A DNA stretch of 7,290 nt from positions 1 to 7,290 of the forward strand of contig JANWYL010000158.1 of the NCBI GenBank assembly GCA_025056955.1. Direction: 5' to 3'. A model generated the notes under the pieces. The model was given only the letters and a program-made list of their open reading frames with translations. It was not told the origin of the DNA and searched no databases. Origin of the DNA: Sandaracinaceae bacterium. Its GTDB lineage: Bacteria > Myxococcota_A > Polyangia > Polyangiales > Sandaracinaceae. The number at the start of each line of letters is the position of its first letter. Position 1 is the stretch's first letter. The translations under genes and the position numbers were made by a program. Shown one piece after another: positions 6,274 to 7,290 of this stretch.

Positions 6274-6930
6274 ATGCGCTTAGGAATGGTGCTTGGTCTT
6301 GCTCTGATCACAGGAGTGGTTGGGGCGTGCGAGAGGGGTAGGCGAGCGATTTGGTCCGCCTCTGAAGAAAGTGCTCAACAAAAAAACTTGGCTTTGAGGG
6401 CTGACAATCAACACGAACCCCTTCCGAATTCATCCCCAACGCTTTCCGCCCATGGTCCAGGCAATCAAGAAAGCCAAAAGTCCTCTGGACCATCCACCTT
6501 GGCTTTTCAAGGGCTCGACGAGGCGTCTCGACAAGCGCTCAGGCAACTCACCTTTCCCGTTCTGCTTTTTCCTTCTTCCTACCGTTTTCAGGTGTTGGCC
6601 ACCGATGGGCAACCTTGGGTGGTTGTGAGGGCTGAAGGAGATGGTGTTTTTGCTGTACTCCATGGGAGTGTCCTCGCCTACGATGCACTCGATGCAGAAG
6701 AACGTGCTCAACTTCCCCCTCCTTCTCATGTGGTGAGGGGACAACCAGCAAGGCTTACCACCAATGAGGGCATCATCACCATTGCTTGGACTGAGGGGGG
6801 TGTGAGTTGGTCCCTTGACCTCGAATGCGCGCGCCCAGCCGTGGATCCACGGTGTAATGATAACCGTTTCATCTTGGATCTTGCAGAGCAGCTCATCCGT
6901 GTCGATCCACGCCAATCAAAGAAGCAATAA
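6274..6930 (+). CDS. Predicted lipoprotein of unknown function
   Basis: This 218-residue protein starts with a short signal sequence (MRLGMVLGLALITG) ending in the lipobox VVGAC, which predicts lipidation at C19. A low-complexity linker rich in Ser, Gln, Asn and Pro (about 25-75) leads to a globular part (about 78-212). Its strands can be seen in FPVLLFPSSYRFQVLA, PWVVVRAEGDGVFAVLHGS, and EGIITIAWTEGGVSWSLDLE, so it is probably a small beta-rich domain. Two more Cys (near 184 and 194) may pair. I do not recognise a named family. ATG 6274 has AGAGG (6262-6266) 7 nt upstream. The gene is divergent from the Cys-rich lipoprotein and only 12 bp before the M23-type gene, so it is probably in an operon with the latter and may act at the same envelope location. 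That shared role is an inference from spacing. Confidence 0.75.
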   Translation: MRLGMVLGLALITGVVGACERGRRAIWSASEESAQQKNLALRADNQHEPLPNSSPTLSAHGPGNQESQKSSGPSTLAFQGLDEASRQALRQLTFPVLLFPSSYRFQVLATDGQPWVVVRAEGDGVFAVLHGSVLAYDALDAEERAQLPPPSHVVRGQPARLTTNEGIITIAWTEGGVSWSLDLECARPAVDPRCNDNRFILDLAEQLIRVDPRQSKKQ

Positions 6931-6942
6931 AAGGAGACGCCA

Positions 6943-7290
6943 ATGAGGTGGGTGCTTGGGCTTTTTGGAGCTTGGGTGATCTCATGGAATTTTCCGGCCC
7001 ATGCCCAGTTCACCTATCAGCCACCAGGGCGTTTGGTTGATGGCTCAGGGATGGGCAGAGTTGATTACCGGGTTTATGCACCAGACATCCGCTTTCCAAT
7101 TCGCGACGCACCTGCCTATGCCAACTCTCAGGTTTGGGGTGTTGGTGGAGCGAGCGGCCCACGGGGGAGTCAATGCGACCCACGCAACTACAGCTATCCT
7201 TGGTGGGACAATTACTGCGAAACCAGAAGCTGGGACATGCCACTTTGCCCGACGGGCCGGGGGCATCAAGGGCAAGACATCCGTCCATCC
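6943..7290 (+). CDS. Secreted M23-type metallopeptidase, N-terminal part (3' end outside window)
   Basis: The frame is open from ATG 6943 to the window end (116 codons). The ATG has AGGAG (6932-6936) 6 nt upstream. Residues 1-21 form a Sec signal peptide (MRWVLGLFGAWVISWNFPAHA) with AHA just before the likely cleavage site and Q22 as the probable first mature residue. The mature part reads YAPDIRFPIRDAPAYANSQVW (near 45-65), has Cys at 78, 92 and 102, and ends with GRGHQGQDIR (105-114). The GHxGxDI pattern, with H108 and D112, is the first zinc-ligand pair of M23 (LytM/lysostaphin-like) peptidases, which cut peptide cross-links in peptidoglycan. The second HxH ligand pair would lie beyond the window, so activity cannot be confirmed. 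It is expected in the periplasm or outside the cell. It follows the unknown lipoprotein by 12 bp, so the two are probably co-transcribed. Confidence 0.78.
   Translation, partial: MRWVLGLFGAWVISWNFPAHAQFTYQPPGRLVDGSGMGRVDYRVYAPDIRFPIRDAPAYANSQVWGVGGASGPRGSQCDPRNYSYPWWDNYCETRSWDMPLCPTGRGHQGQDIRPS

Overview
The window most likely comes from a deltaproteobacterial or myxobacterial lineage (Myxococcota in the broad sense). This is inference from gene content: a PknB-type Ser/Thr kinase beside a DUF4388-type protein, a TonB-like protein whose C-terminal domain carries a Cys pair, and a Cys-rich lipoprotein with a DxDGDG motif and CTPG repeats. Base composition looks moderately GC-rich by eye. No 16S, tRNA or other taxonomic marker is present. 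The cell plan is clearly didermic, because there is an ExbB/ExbD/TonB energy-transfer set and there are lipoproteins.

Layout, left to right. Bases 2-208 are the 3' end of a major facilitator superfamily transporter. After a 116-bp gap comes a plus-strand run of five genes: a membrane-anchored Ser/Thr protein kinase (325-1641), a cytoplasmic DUF4388-type protein (about 1705-2964), an ExbB/TolQ-type proton-channel subunit (3058-3714), an ExbD/TolR-type subunit (3715-4137, directly abutting) and a TonB-like energy transducer (4154-5005). Converging on this run with a 15-bp gap is a minus-strand, extremely Cys-rich lipoprotein (5021-6211). A 62-bp divergent region (6212-6273) separates it from a plus-strand pair: a lipoprotein of unknown function (6274-6930) and the N-terminal part of a secreted M23-type metallopeptidase (6943 to the window end).

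How the genes may work together. ExbB, ExbD and TonB form a standard inner-membrane motor that uses the proton gradient to act on an outer-membrane partner; no TonB-dependent receptor is in the window, so the target is unknown. The kinase and DUF4388 protein immediately upstream, on the same strand, could regulate this motor, but only position supports that. The lipoprotein/M23 pair on the right has tight spacing and good ribosome-binding sites, so it is probably one transcription unit concerned with the cell envelope.

No RNA gene, CRISPR array, insertion sequence or prophage feature was seen, and no gene-free stretch exceeds 300 bases. Most of the window is recognisable families. The less explained parts are the Cys-rich repeat lipoprotein, the unknown lipoprotein beside the peptidase, and the kinase-DUF4388-TonB grouping.
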